DNA of 64,000 bases from Streptomyces sp. NBC_01571 (GTDB lineage Bacteria > Actinomycetota > Actinomycetes > Streptomycetales > Streptomycetaceae), in assembly GCF_026339875.1 (NCBI RefSeq), contig NZ_JAPEPZ010000001.1, positions 8,370,001-8,434,000 of the forward strand. Reading direction: 5' to 3'. The position numbers and the translations under genes were made by a program. The notes under the pieces are model-generated. The model was given only the letters and a program-made list of their open reading frames with translations, searched no databases and had not been told where the DNA came from. Below, in pieces: positions 25,246 through 34,126 of the stretch. How positions within the stretch are numbered: position 1 is the stretch's first letter; each line of letters begins with the position of its first letter.

Positions 25246-26142
25246 ATGACCACCACCGAGAACCGTCCCTGGCACGGCGTCCTCGTCGCCACCGCGCTCC
25301 CGCTGAACGACGACCTCTCCGTGAACCACGACCGGTACGCCGCGCACTGCGCCTGGCTCGTCGAGAACGGCTGCGACGGAGTCGTCCCCAACGGTTCGCT
25401 GGGCGAGTACCAGGTGCTCACACCGGAGGAGCGCGCGCGGGTCGTCGAGACGGCCGTGTCGGCGGTCGGCGGTTCCAGGGTGATGCCCGGCGTCGCCGCC
25501 TACGGTTCCGCCGAGGCCCGCCGCTGGGCCGAGCAGGCCCGCGACGCCGGCTGCGAGTCCGTGATGCTGCTGCCGCCCAACGCCTACCGCGCCGACGAGC
25601 GTTCCGTCCTCGCCCACTACGCGGCGGTCGCCGAGGTCGGCGTCCCGGTCGTCGCCTACAACAACCCGATCGACACCAAGGTCGACCTGGTGCCCGAACT
25701 CCTCGCGAAGCTGCACGCGGAAGGGTTCGTCCAAGGCGTCAAGGAGTTCTCCGGCGATGTGCGCCGCGCCTACCGGATCGCTGAACTAGCCCCGGAACTC
25801 GACCTGTTGGTCGGCGCGGACGACGTCCTCCTGGAACTCGCGACGGCGGGCGCCAAGGGCTGGGTGGCCGGCTACCCGAACGCACTGCCCGCAGCGAGCG
25901 TCGAGCTCTACCACGCCGCCGTCAAGGGCGACCTCGACACGGCCGGCCGGCTCTACCGGCAGCTGCATCCGCTGCTGCGCTGGGACTCCCGGGTCGAGTT
26001 CGTCCAGGCCATCAAGCTGTCCATGGACCTCGTCGGCCGGCCGGGCGGCCCGGTGCGCCCGCCACGTGTCCCGCTGCTGCCCGAGCAGGAGGCCGCCGTG
26101 CGCGCGGCCACCGAGAAGGCCGTCGCGGCCGGCCTCGGCTGA
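25246..26142 (+). CDS. DapA-family pyrroline-4-hydroxy-2-carboxylate deaminase
   Basis: Class I aldolase-fold enzyme of 298 residues. The Schiff-base Lys166 is in QGVKEFSGD and the partner Tyr138 in VVAYNNP; the N-terminal NGSLGEYQVL replaces the GTTGE of true DHDPS. In hydroxyproline operons this family converts pyrroline-4-hydroxy-2-carboxylate to alpha-ketoglutarate semialdehyde with loss of ammonia. ATG at 25246 follows GAGAGGG by 8 bases. It begins a second unit after a 153-base gap from the dehydrogenase genes and is followed 50 bases later by the epimerase gene. Confidence 0.9.
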   Translation: MTTTENRPWHGVLVATALPLNDDLSVNHDRYAAHCAWLVENGCDGVVPNGSLGEYQVLTPEERARVVETAVSAVGGSRVMPGVAAYGSAEARRWAEQARDAGCESVMLLPPNAYRADERSVLAHYAAVAEVGVPVVAYNNPIDTKVDLVPELLAKLHAEGFVQGVKEFSGDVRRAYRIAELAPELDLLVGADDVLLELATAGAKGWVAGYPNALPAASVELYHAAVKGDLDTAGRLYRQLHPLLRWDSRVEFVQAIKLSMDLVGRPGGPVRPPRVPLLPEQEAAVRAATEKAVAAGLG

Positions 26143-26192
26143 GCCGCCCCGCCGTCCCCCACCGCTCTCGATCACGAGGAGTTACGGATCCC

Positions 26193-27194
26193 ATGCGCAG
26201 CAAGCTCGTCCTGCACGCCGTCGACTCGCACACCGAGGGGATGCCCACCCGCGTGATCACCGGCGGCATCGGCACCGTCCCCGGCGCGACGATGAACGAA
26301 CGGCGGCTGTACTTCCGCGAACACCGCGACGACATCAAGCAGTTCCTGATGAACGAGCCGCGTGGCCACGCGGCGATGAGCGGCGCCATCCTGCAGCCCT
26401 CCACCCGTCCCGACTGCGACTACGGGGTACTCTACATCGAGGTCTCGGGCTACCTCCCGATGTGCGGGCACGGGACCATCGGCGTCGCCACCGTCCTGGT
26501 GGAGACCGGCATGGTCGAGGTCGTCGAGCCCGTCACCACCATCCGCCTCGACACCCCAGCCGGCCCGGTCGTCGCCGAGGTCGAGGTCGAGGACGGCGCC
26601 GCGAAGGCGGTCACGCTCAAGAACGTGCCGTCCTTCTCGGCCGGGCTCGACCGGAAGGTCACCCTGGCCGATGGCCGGACGGTGACCTACGACCTCGCGT
26701 ACGGCGGCAACTTCTACGCGATCCTGCCACTGGAGCGGCTCGGACTGCCCTTCGACCGCACCCGCCAGGACGACATCCTCAAGGCGGCCCTGTCGCTCAT
26801 GGAGGCCATCAACGCCGAGGACGAACCGGTCCATCCCGAGGACCCGACCATCCGGGGCTGCCACCACGTCCACCTGTACGCGCCCGGTGCCACCGCACGG
26901 CACTCGCGGCACGCGATGGCGATCCACCCCGGCTGGTTCGACCGCTCGCCCTGCGGCACCGGCACCAGCGCGCGGATGGCCCAGCTGCACGCGCGCGGCG
27001 AACTCCCGCTGCACACCGAGTTCGTGAACGAGTCCTTCATCGGGACGCGGTTCACGGGACGGCTGCTCGGCACCACCGAGGTCGCCGGCGTCCCCGCCGT
27101 GCTGCCCAGCTTCACCGGCCGCGCGTGGATCACCGGCACCGCCCAGTACCTGCTGGACCCCTCCGATCCGTTCCCGGCCGGATTCATTTTGTAG
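26193..27194 (+). CDS. 4-hydroxyproline 2-epimerase
   Basis: Proline-racemase-family protein of 333 residues. Both catalytic Cys are present: Cys91 in MCGHGTIG and Cys254 in SPCGTGTSA, which marks an epimerase/racemase rather than the Ser/Thr-substituted dehydratase. The substrate-loop HAVDSHTEGMPTRV is at the start. It interconverts trans-4-hydroxy-L-proline and cis-4-hydroxy-D-proline, the first step of the pathway, which fits the dehydrogenase and deaminase genes upstream. Start supported by a GAGGAG site before ATG 26193. Confidence 0.93.
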   Translation: MRSKLVLHAVDSHTEGMPTRVITGGIGTVPGATMNERRLYFREHRDDIKQFLMNEPRGHAAMSGAILQPSTRPDCDYGVLYIEVSGYLPMCGHGTIGVATVLVETGMVEVVEPVTTIRLDTPAGPVVAEVEVEDGAAKAVTLKNVPSFSAGLDRKVTLADGRTVTYDLAYGGNFYAILPLERLGLPFDRTRQDDILKAALSLMEAINAEDEPVHPEDPTIRGCHHVHLYAPGATARHSRHAMAIHPGWFDRSPCGTGTSARMAQLHARGELPLHTEFVNESFIGTRFTGRLLGTTEVAGVPAVLPSFTGRAWITGTAQYLLDPSDPFPAGFIL

Positions 27195-27217
27195 ATCCCC
27201 GGGAGATACTGGTGGCA

Positions 27218-27225
27218 CGTGACAT
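27218..27225 (+). promoter_or_regulatory. GTGACAT operator candidate before the GntR gene
   Basis: CGTGACAT, one base different from the other two copies, 55 bases upstream of the GntR start. A regulator gene carrying the same site as its targets suggests autoregulation. Confidence 0.45.
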
Positions 27226-27279
27226 TGCACAAGCCGGTGCGCGCGGCTCGGCGCACCGGCCCGTACGAGGAGAGACCCC

Positions 27280-27984
27280 ATGCCCGCCCAGCGCAGCAGC
27301 GCACCCTCCGCCGCTCCCGCCGCCCTGCCCACGCTCGGCGGCAAGAAGAGCAGCTACCGCGAGCGCGTCGCCGACGCCCTGCGGGCCGCGCTGATCGCGG
27401 GCGAACTGCGGGCCGGCGAGGTCTACTCCGCGCCGACGCTCGCCGCCCGCTTCGGCGTCTCGGCGACGCCCGTGCGCGAGGCCATGCTCGACCTGGCCAA
27501 GGAGGGCCTGGTGGACACGGTGCCCAACAAGGGGTTCCGGGTCACCGCGGTCTCCGAGAAGCAGCTGGACGAGTACACGCACATCCGCTCACTCATCGAG
27601 ATCCCCACCACGGTGCAGCTGGCCACCACCGCCGACCCGGTCTCCCTGGAGGCCCTGCGCCCGGCCGCCCGGGAGATCGTGACCGCGGCGGCGGCCGGTG
27701 ACCTGATCGCGTACGTCGAGGCGGACATCCGCTTCCACCTCGGTCTGCTCGCCCTCGCCGGCAACGCGCATCTGGTGGAGGTGGTCGGCGACCTGCGTAA
27801 GCGCTCCCGCCTCTACGGACTCAACGCCCTCGTCGAGGCGGGCCGTCTCCAGGACTCCGCCGAGGAGCACCTCGAACTCCTCGAAGCACTGCTGGACCGC
27901 GACGGGGAGGCCGTACGCAGGGTCATGACCCGGCATCTCGGGCATGTCCGGAGCCTGTGGGCGGCCGGCTCGTCGATGGCCTGA
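27280..27984 (+). CDS. GntR-family (FadR/FCD type) regulator of the hydroxyproline genes
   Basis: 234 residues. The winged HTH shows YSAPTLAARFGVSATPVREAM and VDTVPNKGFRV; the C-terminal all-helical FCD effector domain has the metal-site pattern (ADIRFHLGLLALAGNAHLVE, then RVMTRHLGHVRSLW). FCD regulators respond to small carboxylates. Its position at the end of the epimerase unit and the shared GTGACAT sites make it the likely pathway regulator. The stop is only 41 bases before the LacI gene. Confidence 0.92.
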   Translation: MPAQRSSAPSAAPAALPTLGGKKSSYRERVADALRAALIAGELRAGEVYSAPTLAARFGVSATPVREAMLDLAKEGLVDTVPNKGFRVTAVSEKQLDEYTHIRSLIEIPTTVQLATTADPVSLEALRPAAREIVTAAAAGDLIAYVEADIRFHLGLLALAGNAHLVEVVGDLRKRSRLYGLNALVEAGRLQDSAEEHLELLEALLDRDGEAVRRVMTRHLGHVRSLWAAGSSMA

Positions 27985-27987
27985 TTA

Positions 27988-28022
27988 CGCAAGTCGTTTG
28001 CAATTCTTGCGGTATTCTTGCG
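27988..28022. promoter_or_regulatory. Operator cluster before the LacI gene
   Basis: CGCAAG at 27988-27993 faces CTTGCG at 28006-28011, and a second copy lies at 28017-28022; ATTCTTGCG is repeated directly with an 11-base period (28003-28011, 28014-28022), one helical turn. The LacI ATG follows 3 bases later. Confidence 0.5.
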
Positions 28023-28025
28023 CTC

Positions 28026-29024
28026 ATGACACGACGACTTGCTCAGGTGGCGAAGAAGGTCGGGGTCAGCGAGGCCACGGTCAGCCGGGTGCTCAACGGC
28101 AAGCCCGGCGTCTCCGACTCCACCCGGCAGGCAGTGCTCTCCGCGCTCGACGTGCTCGGCTACGAGAGGCCCACCCAGCTGCGCGGTGAACGCGCGCGGC
28201 TGGTGGGTCTCGTGCTGCCCGAGCTGCAGAACCCGATCTTCCCGGCGTTCGCCGAGGTGATCGGCGGAGCGCTGGCGCAGCTCGGTCTGACCCCGGTGCT
28301 CTGCACCCAGACCAAGGGTGGGGTCTCCGAGGCGGACTACGTGGACCTGCTGCTCCAGCAGCAGGTCTCCGGTGTGGTGTTCGCGGGCGGTCTGTACGCG
28401 CAGGCCGACGCGCCCCACGACCACTACCGGCAGCTCGCGGAGCGCAACATCCCGGTGGTGCTGGTCAACGCGGCCATCGGGCACCTCGGATTCCCTGGCG
28501 TGTCCTGTGACGACGCGGTGGCCGTCGAACAGGCCTGGCGGCACCTCGTCTCGCTCGGCCACGAGCGGATCGGCCTGGTGCTCGGACCCGCCGACCACAT
28601 CCCCTCGGGCCGGAAGCTGGCGGCGGTGCGGAGCCTCGCTCCCGAGCTGCCCGACGAGCACATCGGCCGGGCCATGTTCTCCATCGAGGGCGGTCAGGCG
28701 GCGGCCTCCCGGCTCATCGACCGCGGGGTCACCGGTTTCATCTGCGCGAGCGACCCGCTCGCCCTCGGTGTGGTGCGGGCCGCCCGCCGCAAGGGGCTTG
28801 ACGTGCCGTCACAGGTCTCGGTCGTCGGGTACGACGACTCCGCGCTGATGAACTGCACCGAGCCGCCGCTGACCACCGTGCGTCAGCCCATCGAGGCCAT
28901 GGGCCGGGCGGCCGTCGAGTTGCTGAACGCCCAGATCGGCGGCAGCAGCGTGACGCCCGAAGAGCTCCTGTTCGAGCCGGAGTTGGTGGTGCGGGGGTCG
29001 ACCGCGCAAGCACCTCGTCACTGA
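28026..29024 (+). CDS. LacI-family repressor of the alpha-glucan locus
   Basis: 332 residues. The HTH and hinge are clear: LAQVAKKVGVSEATVSRVLNGKPGVSDSTRQ at the N-terminus (two pieces of one stretch), then a periplasmic-binding-protein-like sensor domain with VLPELQNPIFPAF and SVVGYDDSALMNC. ATG at 28026 is used; longer in-frame starts would put the HTH 23 residues inside. No ribosome site, so the transcript may be leaderless. It precedes the sugar-importer / GH13 / GH87 genes and likely represses them, with CGCAAG/CTTGCG half-sites before both units. Confidence 0.93.
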   Translation: MTRRLAQVAKKVGVSEATVSRVLNGKPGVSDSTRQAVLSALDVLGYERPTQLRGERARLVGLVLPELQNPIFPAFAEVIGGALAQLGLTPVLCTQTKGGVSEADYVDLLLQQQVSGVVFAGGLYAQADAPHDHYRQLAERNIPVVLVNAAIGHLGFPGVSCDDAVAVEQAWRHLVSLGHERIGLVLGPADHIPSGRKLAAVRSLAPELPDEHIGRAMFSIEGGQAAASRLIDRGVTGFICASDPLALGVVRAARRKGLDVPSQVSVVGYDDSALMNCTEPPLTTVRQPIEAMGRAAVELLNAQIGGSSVTPEELLFEPELVVRGSTAQAPRH

Positions 29025-29097
29025 GATCCGGTCCGGCGCGCGAGCACCCTGTCGTGGGCGGCCGTCCGACCGCGCAAGCGCCCCGCCGCTGAGATCC
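29000..29097 (+). repeat. Imperfect 30-base direct repeat at the end of the LacI gene
   Basis: 29000-29029 and 29068-29097 match at 26 of 30 positions; both begin GACCGCGCAAGC and end CTGAGATCC. The first copy contains the LacI stop codon, so the 3' end of the gene has been duplicated with a 68-base period. Each copy carries a CGCAAG half-site. Confidence 0.7.
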
Positions 29098-29120
29098 ATT
29101 CCTCTGTCAAATAATTACAG

Positions 29121-29141
29121 ATTCTGCGTGACATCTTGCGC
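29121..29141 (+). promoter_or_regulatory. Operator candidate before the alpha-glucan importer operon
   Basis: ATTCTGCG followed after 4 bases by ATCTTGCGC, resembling the ATTCTTGCG repeats in front of the LacI gene. The CTTGCG half-site is at 29135-29140, about 85 bases before the binding-protein start. Confidence 0.4.
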
Positions 29142-29225
29142 ACCCCTGTCGGCGGTGCTTGAGTGTGCGGCGCCCACCGCTCCTGCCCAAGGCGCCCAAC
29201 CGCTCCTGCCCAAAGGGGTCCACCG

Positions 29226-30578
29226 ATGAGAAGTCCCGGGTTCCGCCGTACCTTCGTCGTCTTCACGGCGTCCGCTTTCGCGCTCACCGCGACCGCCTGC
29301 GGTTCGAGTGACGACGACGGTTCCGCGGGTGGCAAGACCCGCATCACGGTCAACTGCGAGCCGCCCAAGAGCGCCAAGGTCGACCGCTCGTTCTTCGAGG
29401 CCGACGTCAAGGCCTTCGAGAAGGCCAACCCGGACATCGACGTCGTCGCCCATGACGCGTTCCCGTGTCAGGACCCCAAAACGTTCGACGCCAAGCTCGC
29501 CGGCGGCCAGATGGAGGACGTCTTCTACACGTACTTCACCGACGCCAAGCACGTGGTCGACATCAACCAGGCCGCCGACATCACGTCCTACGTCAAGGAC
29601 CTCAAGAGCTACGGCACCCTCCAGCAACAGCTGCGCGACATCTACACCGTCGACGGCAAGATCTACGGCGTCCCGCGCACCGGGTACTCGATGGGCCTCA
29701 TCTACAACAAGGCGCTCTTCACGAAGGCCGGCCTCGACCCCGACAAGCCCCCGGCCACCTGGGAAGAGGTGCGCGCGGACGCCAAGAAGATCGCGGCGCT
29801 CGGCGGCGGCACCGTCGGCTACGCCGACTACAGCGCCCAGAACCAGGGCGGCTGGCACTTCACGGCCGAGCTCTACTCGCAGGGCGGCGACGTCGTCACT
29901 CCGGACGGCAAGAAGTCCAGCATCGACACCCCCGAGGGCAAGGCCGTCCTGCAGAACCTGCACGACATGCGCTGGGCCGACAACTCCATGGGCACCAAGC
30001 AGCTTCTCGTCCTCAACGACGTCCAGCAGATGATGGGCTCCGGGAAGCTCGGCATGTACCTCTCCGCGCCCGACAACATCCCGATCCTGGTGAAGGAGAA
30101 GGGCGGCAACTACAAGGATCTCGCCCTCGCGCCCATGCCGGGCGGCAAGGGCACGCTCGTCGGCGGTGACGGCTACATGTTCAACAAGAAGGACTCCCCG
30201 GCGCAGATCAAGGCCGGCCTCAAGTGGCTCGAGCACATGTTCCTGACGCCCGGCAAGGGCTTCCTCGGTGACTACGCGCGCGCCAAGCAGAACAACGCCC
30301 CGGTCGGTCTGCCCGAGCCGCGTCTGTTCACCGGTGCCGCGGACGCCAAGGACCAGGAGGTCAAGAAGGCCAACGCGAACGTGCCGGTGGAGAACTACCA
30401 GGGCTTCCTCGACGGCAACCAGAGCCTGCAGATGAAGATCGAGCCGCCGCAGGCCCAGCAGATCTACTCCGTCCTCGACGGCGCGGTGTCCGCGGTCCTC
30501 ACCAAGAAGGACGCCGACGTCGACCAGCTCCTCAAGGACGCCTCCGGCAAGATCGACTCCATCCTGGCCCGAGGCTGA
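29226..30578 (+). CDS. Oligosaccharide-binding lipoprotein of ABC importer
   Basis: Family 1 solute-binding protein of 450 residues with a signal peptide and lipobox LTATACG. Typical segments are GKIYGVPRTGYSMGLIYNKALF (in two parts around residue 150) and the late AAQ/YSVLDGAVSAVL end. ATG at 29226 has AAAGGGG 8 bases upstream. It is followed directly by two permease genes, a GH13 glucosidase and a secreted GH87 glucanase, so its ligand is probably an alpha-gluco-oligosaccharide released outside the cell. No ATPase gene is present; such importers commonly use the shared MsiK-type ATPase in Streptomyces. Confidence 0.92.
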   Translation: MRSPGFRRTFVVFTASAFALTATACGSSDDDGSAGGKTRITVNCEPPKSAKVDRSFFEADVKAFEKANPDIDVVAHDAFPCQDPKTFDAKLAGGQMEDVFYTYFTDAKHVVDINQAADITSYVKDLKSYGTLQQQLRDIYTVDGKIYGVPRTGYSMGLIYNKALFTKAGLDPDKPPATWEEVRADAKKIAALGGGTVGYADYSAQNQGGWHFTAELYSQGGDVVTPDGKKSSIDTPEGKAVLQNLHDMRWADNSMGTKQLLVLNDVQQMMGSGKLGMYLSAPDNIPILVKEKGGNYKDLALAPMPGGKGTLVGGDGYMFNKKDSPAQIKAGLKWLEHMFLTPGKGFLGDYARAKQNNAPVGLPEPRLFTGAADAKDQEVKKANANVPVENYQGFLDGNQSLQMKIEPPQAQQIYSVLDGAVSAVLTKKDADVDQLLKDASGKIDSILARG

Positions 30579-30586
30579 CACCGTTC

Positions 30587-31558
30587 ATGAAGACCGCATC
30601 GAAGCCCCCCGCAGCGTTCCCTCCGGCCGCCGTCGGCGCGCCGGAGGTACCGCGGTCGGCCGGGCGCCGGCCCGGGGGACCGTGGCGCCGGCGCCTGGCC
30701 GACCAGTCCCGGGCCTACGCCTTCCTGATCGGCGGCGTGCTCTGCTTCGCGCTGTTCTCCTGGTACCCGGCGATCCGCGCGGTCGTGATCGCCTTCCAGA
30801 AGTACACACCGGGCAGCGGCGGCGAGTGGGTCGGCACCGCCAACTTCACCCGGGTCTTCCACGACCCGGAGTTCACCGCCGCCTGGCGCAACACCCTCAC
30901 CTTCACGCTCCTCGCCCTGCTCATCGGCTTCGCCGTCCCCTTCGTGATGGCCCTGGTCCTCAACGAACTGCGGCACGCGAAGGCCTTCTTCCGCGTCGTG
31001 GTCTATCTGCCGGTGATGATCCCGCCGGTGGTCAGCGCCCTGCTGTGGAAGTGGTTCTACGATCCCGGAGCGGGCCTCGCCAACGAGACGCTGCGCTTTC
31101 TGCACCTGCCGACCTCGAACTGGTCCAACGGTGCCGACACCGCCCTCGTCTCCCTGGTGATCGTCGCCACCTGGGCCAACCTCGGCGGCACCGTCCTCAT
31201 CTACCTCGCCGCGCTCCAGAGCATCCCCGGCGAGCTGTACGAGGCGGCCGAGCTGGACGGCGCGAGCCTCCTGCAGCGCGTCCGGCACGTGACGATCCCG
31301 CAGACCCGCTTCATCATCCTCATGCTGATGCTGCTGCAGATCATCGCCACCATGCAGGTCTTCACGGAACCGTTCGTGATCACCGGTGGCGGTCCCGAGG
31401 ACAAGACCGTCACGGTGCTCTACCTGATCTACAAGTACGCCTTCCTCTACAACGACTTCGGCGGAGCCTGCGCGTTGAGCGTCATGCTGCTCGTCCTGCT
31501 CAGCGCCTTCTCCGCGGTGTACCTGAGGCTGACCCGCTCGGAAGGGGACGACGCATGA
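30587..31558 (+). CDS. Sugar ABC importer permease (MalF type)
   Basis: 323 residues, six transmembrane segments visible (for example AFLIGGVLCFALFSWY, LTFTLLALLIGFAVPFVMALVL, VVYLPVMIPPVVSALLW). The coupling loop is ELYEAAELDGASLLQR. It starts 9 bases after the binding-protein gene and overlaps the second permease gene by 4 bases (ATGA). An unusually long polar N-terminus of about 45 residues precedes the first helix. Confidence 0.93.
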   Translation: MKTASKPPAAFPPAAVGAPEVPRSAGRRPGGPWRRRLADQSRAYAFLIGGVLCFALFSWYPAIRAVVIAFQKYTPGSGGEWVGTANFTRVFHDPEFTAAWRNTLTFTLLALLIGFAVPFVMALVLNELRHAKAFFRVVVYLPVMIPPVVSALLWKWFYDPGAGLANETLRFLHLPTSNWSNGADTALVSLVIVATWANLGGTVLIYLAALQSIPGELYEAAELDGASLLQRVRHVTIPQTRFIILMLMLLQIIATMQVFTEPFVITGGGPEDKTVTVLYLIYKYAFLYNDFGGACALSVMLLVLLSAFSAVYLRLTRSEGDDA

Positions 31559-32430
31559 GCACCCGCACCCTGGTCTCCCCGCTCACCCTGGCCCGCCCGC
31601 GCGGCAAGGCCGTCTACTGGACGGTCTTCAGCGGTGTCGTCCTGCTCTTCGCGGTGGCCTTCCTCTTCCCCGTCTACTGGATGGTGACCGGCGCCATGAA
31701 GTCGCCGGACGAGGTGACGCGCACGCCGCCGACCCTCGTACCCGACCGGTGGCACCTGAGCGGCTACACCGACGCGTGGGACCTGATGGACCTGCCCACG
31801 CACCTGTGGAACACGGTCGTCCAGGCAGCGGGCGCCTGGCTCCTCCAACTCGTCTTCTGCACCGCCGCCGCGTACGCCCTGTCCAAGCTGAAGCCCGCCT
31901 TCGGCAAGGTGGTCCTCGGCGGCATCCTCGCCACCCTGATGGTCCCCGCACAGGCGCTCGTGGTCCCGAAGTACCTGACCGTCGCGGACCTGCCCCTCAT
32001 CCACACCAGTCTGCTGAACTCACCGCTCGGCATCTGGCTGCCGGCCGTCGCGAACGCCTTCAACCTCTATCTCCTCAAACGCTTCTTCGACCAGATCCCG
32101 CGTGACGTCCTGGAGGCCGCCGAGATCGACGGCGCCGGGAAACTGCGCACCCTGTGGTCGATCGTGCTGCCGATGTCCCGGCCCGTCCTCGGAGTCGTGT
32201 CGATCTTCGCCCTGGTCGCCGTCTGGCAGGACTTCCTGTGGCCGCTGATGGTGTTCTCCGACACCGAGAAGCAGCCCATCAGCGTGGCGCTCGTCCAGCT
32301 GTCGCAGAACATCCAACTGACCGTGCTCATCGCCGCGATGGTGATCGCGAGCATCCCCATGGTCGTGATGTTCCTGGTGTTCCAGCGGCACATCATCGCC
32401 GGGATCAGCGCGGGCAGCACCAAGGGCTGA
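31555..32430 (+). CDS. Sugar ABC importer permease (MalG type)
   Basis: 291 residues, six transmembrane helices, coupling loop DVLEAAEIDGAGKLRTLW. The segment FPVYWMVTGAMKSPDE after the first helix is typical of MalG-like permeases. ATG overlaps the MalF-type stop. It pairs with the preceding permease to form the channel of the importer. Confidence 0.93.
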   Translation: MSTRTLVSPLTLARPRGKAVYWTVFSGVVLLFAVAFLFPVYWMVTGAMKSPDEVTRTPPTLVPDRWHLSGYTDAWDLMDLPTHLWNTVVQAAGAWLLQLVFCTAAAYALSKLKPAFGKVVLGGILATLMVPAQALVVPKYLTVADLPLIHTSLLNSPLGIWLPAVANAFNLYLLKRFFDQIPRDVLEAAEIDGAGKLRTLWSIVLPMSRPVLGVVSIFALVAVWQDFLWPLMVFSDTEKQPISVALVQLSQNIQLTVLIAAMVIASIPMVVMFLVFQRHIIAGISAGSTKG

Positions 32431-32469
32431 CGCCTGTACGTGACCTCCTCGAACGAAAGGCAACGCACC

Positions 32470-34071
32470 GTGGGACAGCCCCGCCCTGCCCGAAATCAGT
32501 CCGCGTGGTGGCGTTCAGCCGTCATCTACCAGGTGTACGTCCGCAGCTTCGCGGACGGCGACGGCGACGGCACCGGCGACCTCGCGGGTGTCCGCGCCAG
32601 ACTGCCCTACCTCGCCGAACTCGGGGTGGACGCCCTGTGGTTCAACCCCTGGTACCGCTCACCCATGGCCGACGGCGGTTACGACGTCGCCGACTACCGC
32701 TCCATCGACCCGGCCTTCGGGACGCTCGCCGAGGCGGAGAAGCTCATCGCCGAGGCCAGGGAACTGGGCATCCGCACCCTCGTCGACATCGTGCCGAACC
32801 ACGTGTCCGACCAGCATCCGTGGTTCCAGGCGGCCCTGGCGGGCGGCCCGGAGCGCGAGCTGTTCCATTTCCGCCCCGGACGTGGCGAGCACGGTGAACT
32901 CCCGCCCAACGACTGGCCGTCCCAGTTCGTCGGCTCCGCGGAACCGGTGTGGACCAGGCTGCCCGACGGCGACTGGTACCTCCACCTCTTCACCCCCGAA
33001 CAGCCCGACCTCAACTGGGAGCATCCGGCCGTCCGCCAGGAGCACGAGGAGATCCTGCGCTTCTGGTTCGAGCGGGGGGTGGCGGGGGTCCGCATCGACT
33101 CGGCCGCCCTGCTCGCCAAGGATCCCGACCTGCCCGACTACGTCGAGGGCCGCGACCCGAACCCGTACGTCGACCGTGACGAACTCCATGACATCTACCG
33201 CTCGTGGCGGTCGGTCGCCGACGCCTACGACGGCATCTTCGTCGGCGAGGTCTGGCTCCCCGACAGCGAGCGCTTCGCCCGCTACCTGCGCCCGGACGAG
33301 CTGCACACCGCCTTCAACTTCAGTTTCCTGTCCTGCCCCTGGGACGCCGGACGGCTGCGCACCTCCATCGACGAGACCCTCGCCGAGCACGCACCCGTCG
33401 GAGCGCCCGCCACCTGGGTGCTGTGCAACCACGACGTGACACGCACGGTCACCCGTTACGGACGCACGGACACCGGCTTCGACTTCACGGCCAAGGCCTT
33501 CGGCACCCCCACCGACCTGACTCTCGGCACCCGCCGGGCGCGCGCCGCCGCCCTGCTCTCGCTCGCCCTGCCCGGTGCCGTCTACGTCTACCAGGGTGAG
33601 GAACTGGGGCTGCCCGAGGTGGAGTTGCCCCTCGACAGCATCCAGGACCCGATGTACTTCCGCTCCGGCGGCACGGACCCGGGCCGGGACGGCTGCCGCG
33701 TCCCGCTGCCCTGGGACGCCGAGGCCCCGTACGCCGGATTCGGCGGCGACCCCTGGCTGCCCCAGCCGGCCGACTGGCCCCACTACGCCGCCGACCGCCA
33801 GTCCGAGGACCCCACCTCGATGCTGAGCCTCTACCGCGCCGCGCTTCGTGTCCGCCGCACCGAACCGGGTTTCGGCGACGGCCCGCTCAGCTGGCTGCCC
33901 GCGGACGAGGGCGTGCTGGCCTTCGCCCGCACGGACGGTCTGCTCTGCGTCGTCAACCTGGCCGACCGACCGGTCGAGCTCCCCGAACACTCCGAACTCC
34001 TGCTCGGCAGCGCCCCGCTGGACACCGACGGATTCCTCCCACCGGACACGGCGGTGTGGCTGCGCGCCTGA
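32470..34071 (+). CDS. GH13 alpha-glucosidase
   Basis: Cytoplasmic family GH13 exo-glucosidase of about 533 residues. Conserved regions in order: VDIVPNHVSD, GVRIDSAALL (nucleophile Asp), FVGEVWLP (acid/base Glu) and NHDVTRTVTR. No signal peptide. GTG at 32470 is preferred, 9 bases after AAAGG; a GTG at 32440 would add ten residues. It should hydrolyse imported alpha-gluco-oligosaccharides to glucose. GH13 enzymes of this kind act on alpha-1,4, alpha-1,6 and alpha-1,3 links, so the specificity comes from context: the next gene is an alpha-1,3-glucanase. Confidence 0.92.
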   Translation: MGQPRPARNQSAWWRSAVIYQVYVRSFADGDGDGTGDLAGVRARLPYLAELGVDALWFNPWYRSPMADGGYDVADYRSIDPAFGTLAEAEKLIAEARELGIRTLVDIVPNHVSDQHPWFQAALAGGPERELFHFRPGRGEHGELPPNDWPSQFVGSAEPVWTRLPDGDWYLHLFTPEQPDLNWEHPAVRQEHEEILRFWFERGVAGVRIDSAALLAKDPDLPDYVEGRDPNPYVDRDELHDIYRSWRSVADAYDGIFVGEVWLPDSERFARYLRPDELHTAFNFSFLSCPWDAGRLRTSIDETLAEHAPVGAPATWVLCNHDVTRTVTRYGRTDTGFDFTAKAFGTPTDLTLGTRRARAAALLSLALPGAVYVYQGEELGLPEVELPLDSIQDPMYFRSGGTDPGRDGCRVPLPWDAEAPYAGFGGDPWLPQPADWPHYAADRQSEDPTSMLSLYRAALRVRRTEPGFGDGPLSWLPADEGVLAFARTDGLLCVVNLADRPVELPEHSELLLGSAPLDTDGFLPPDTAVWLRA

Positions 34072-34126
34072 GACCGCCGAACCGCACACCGCTATCCCCG
34101 CACCCCCACCTCGAAGGGATCAGCAC

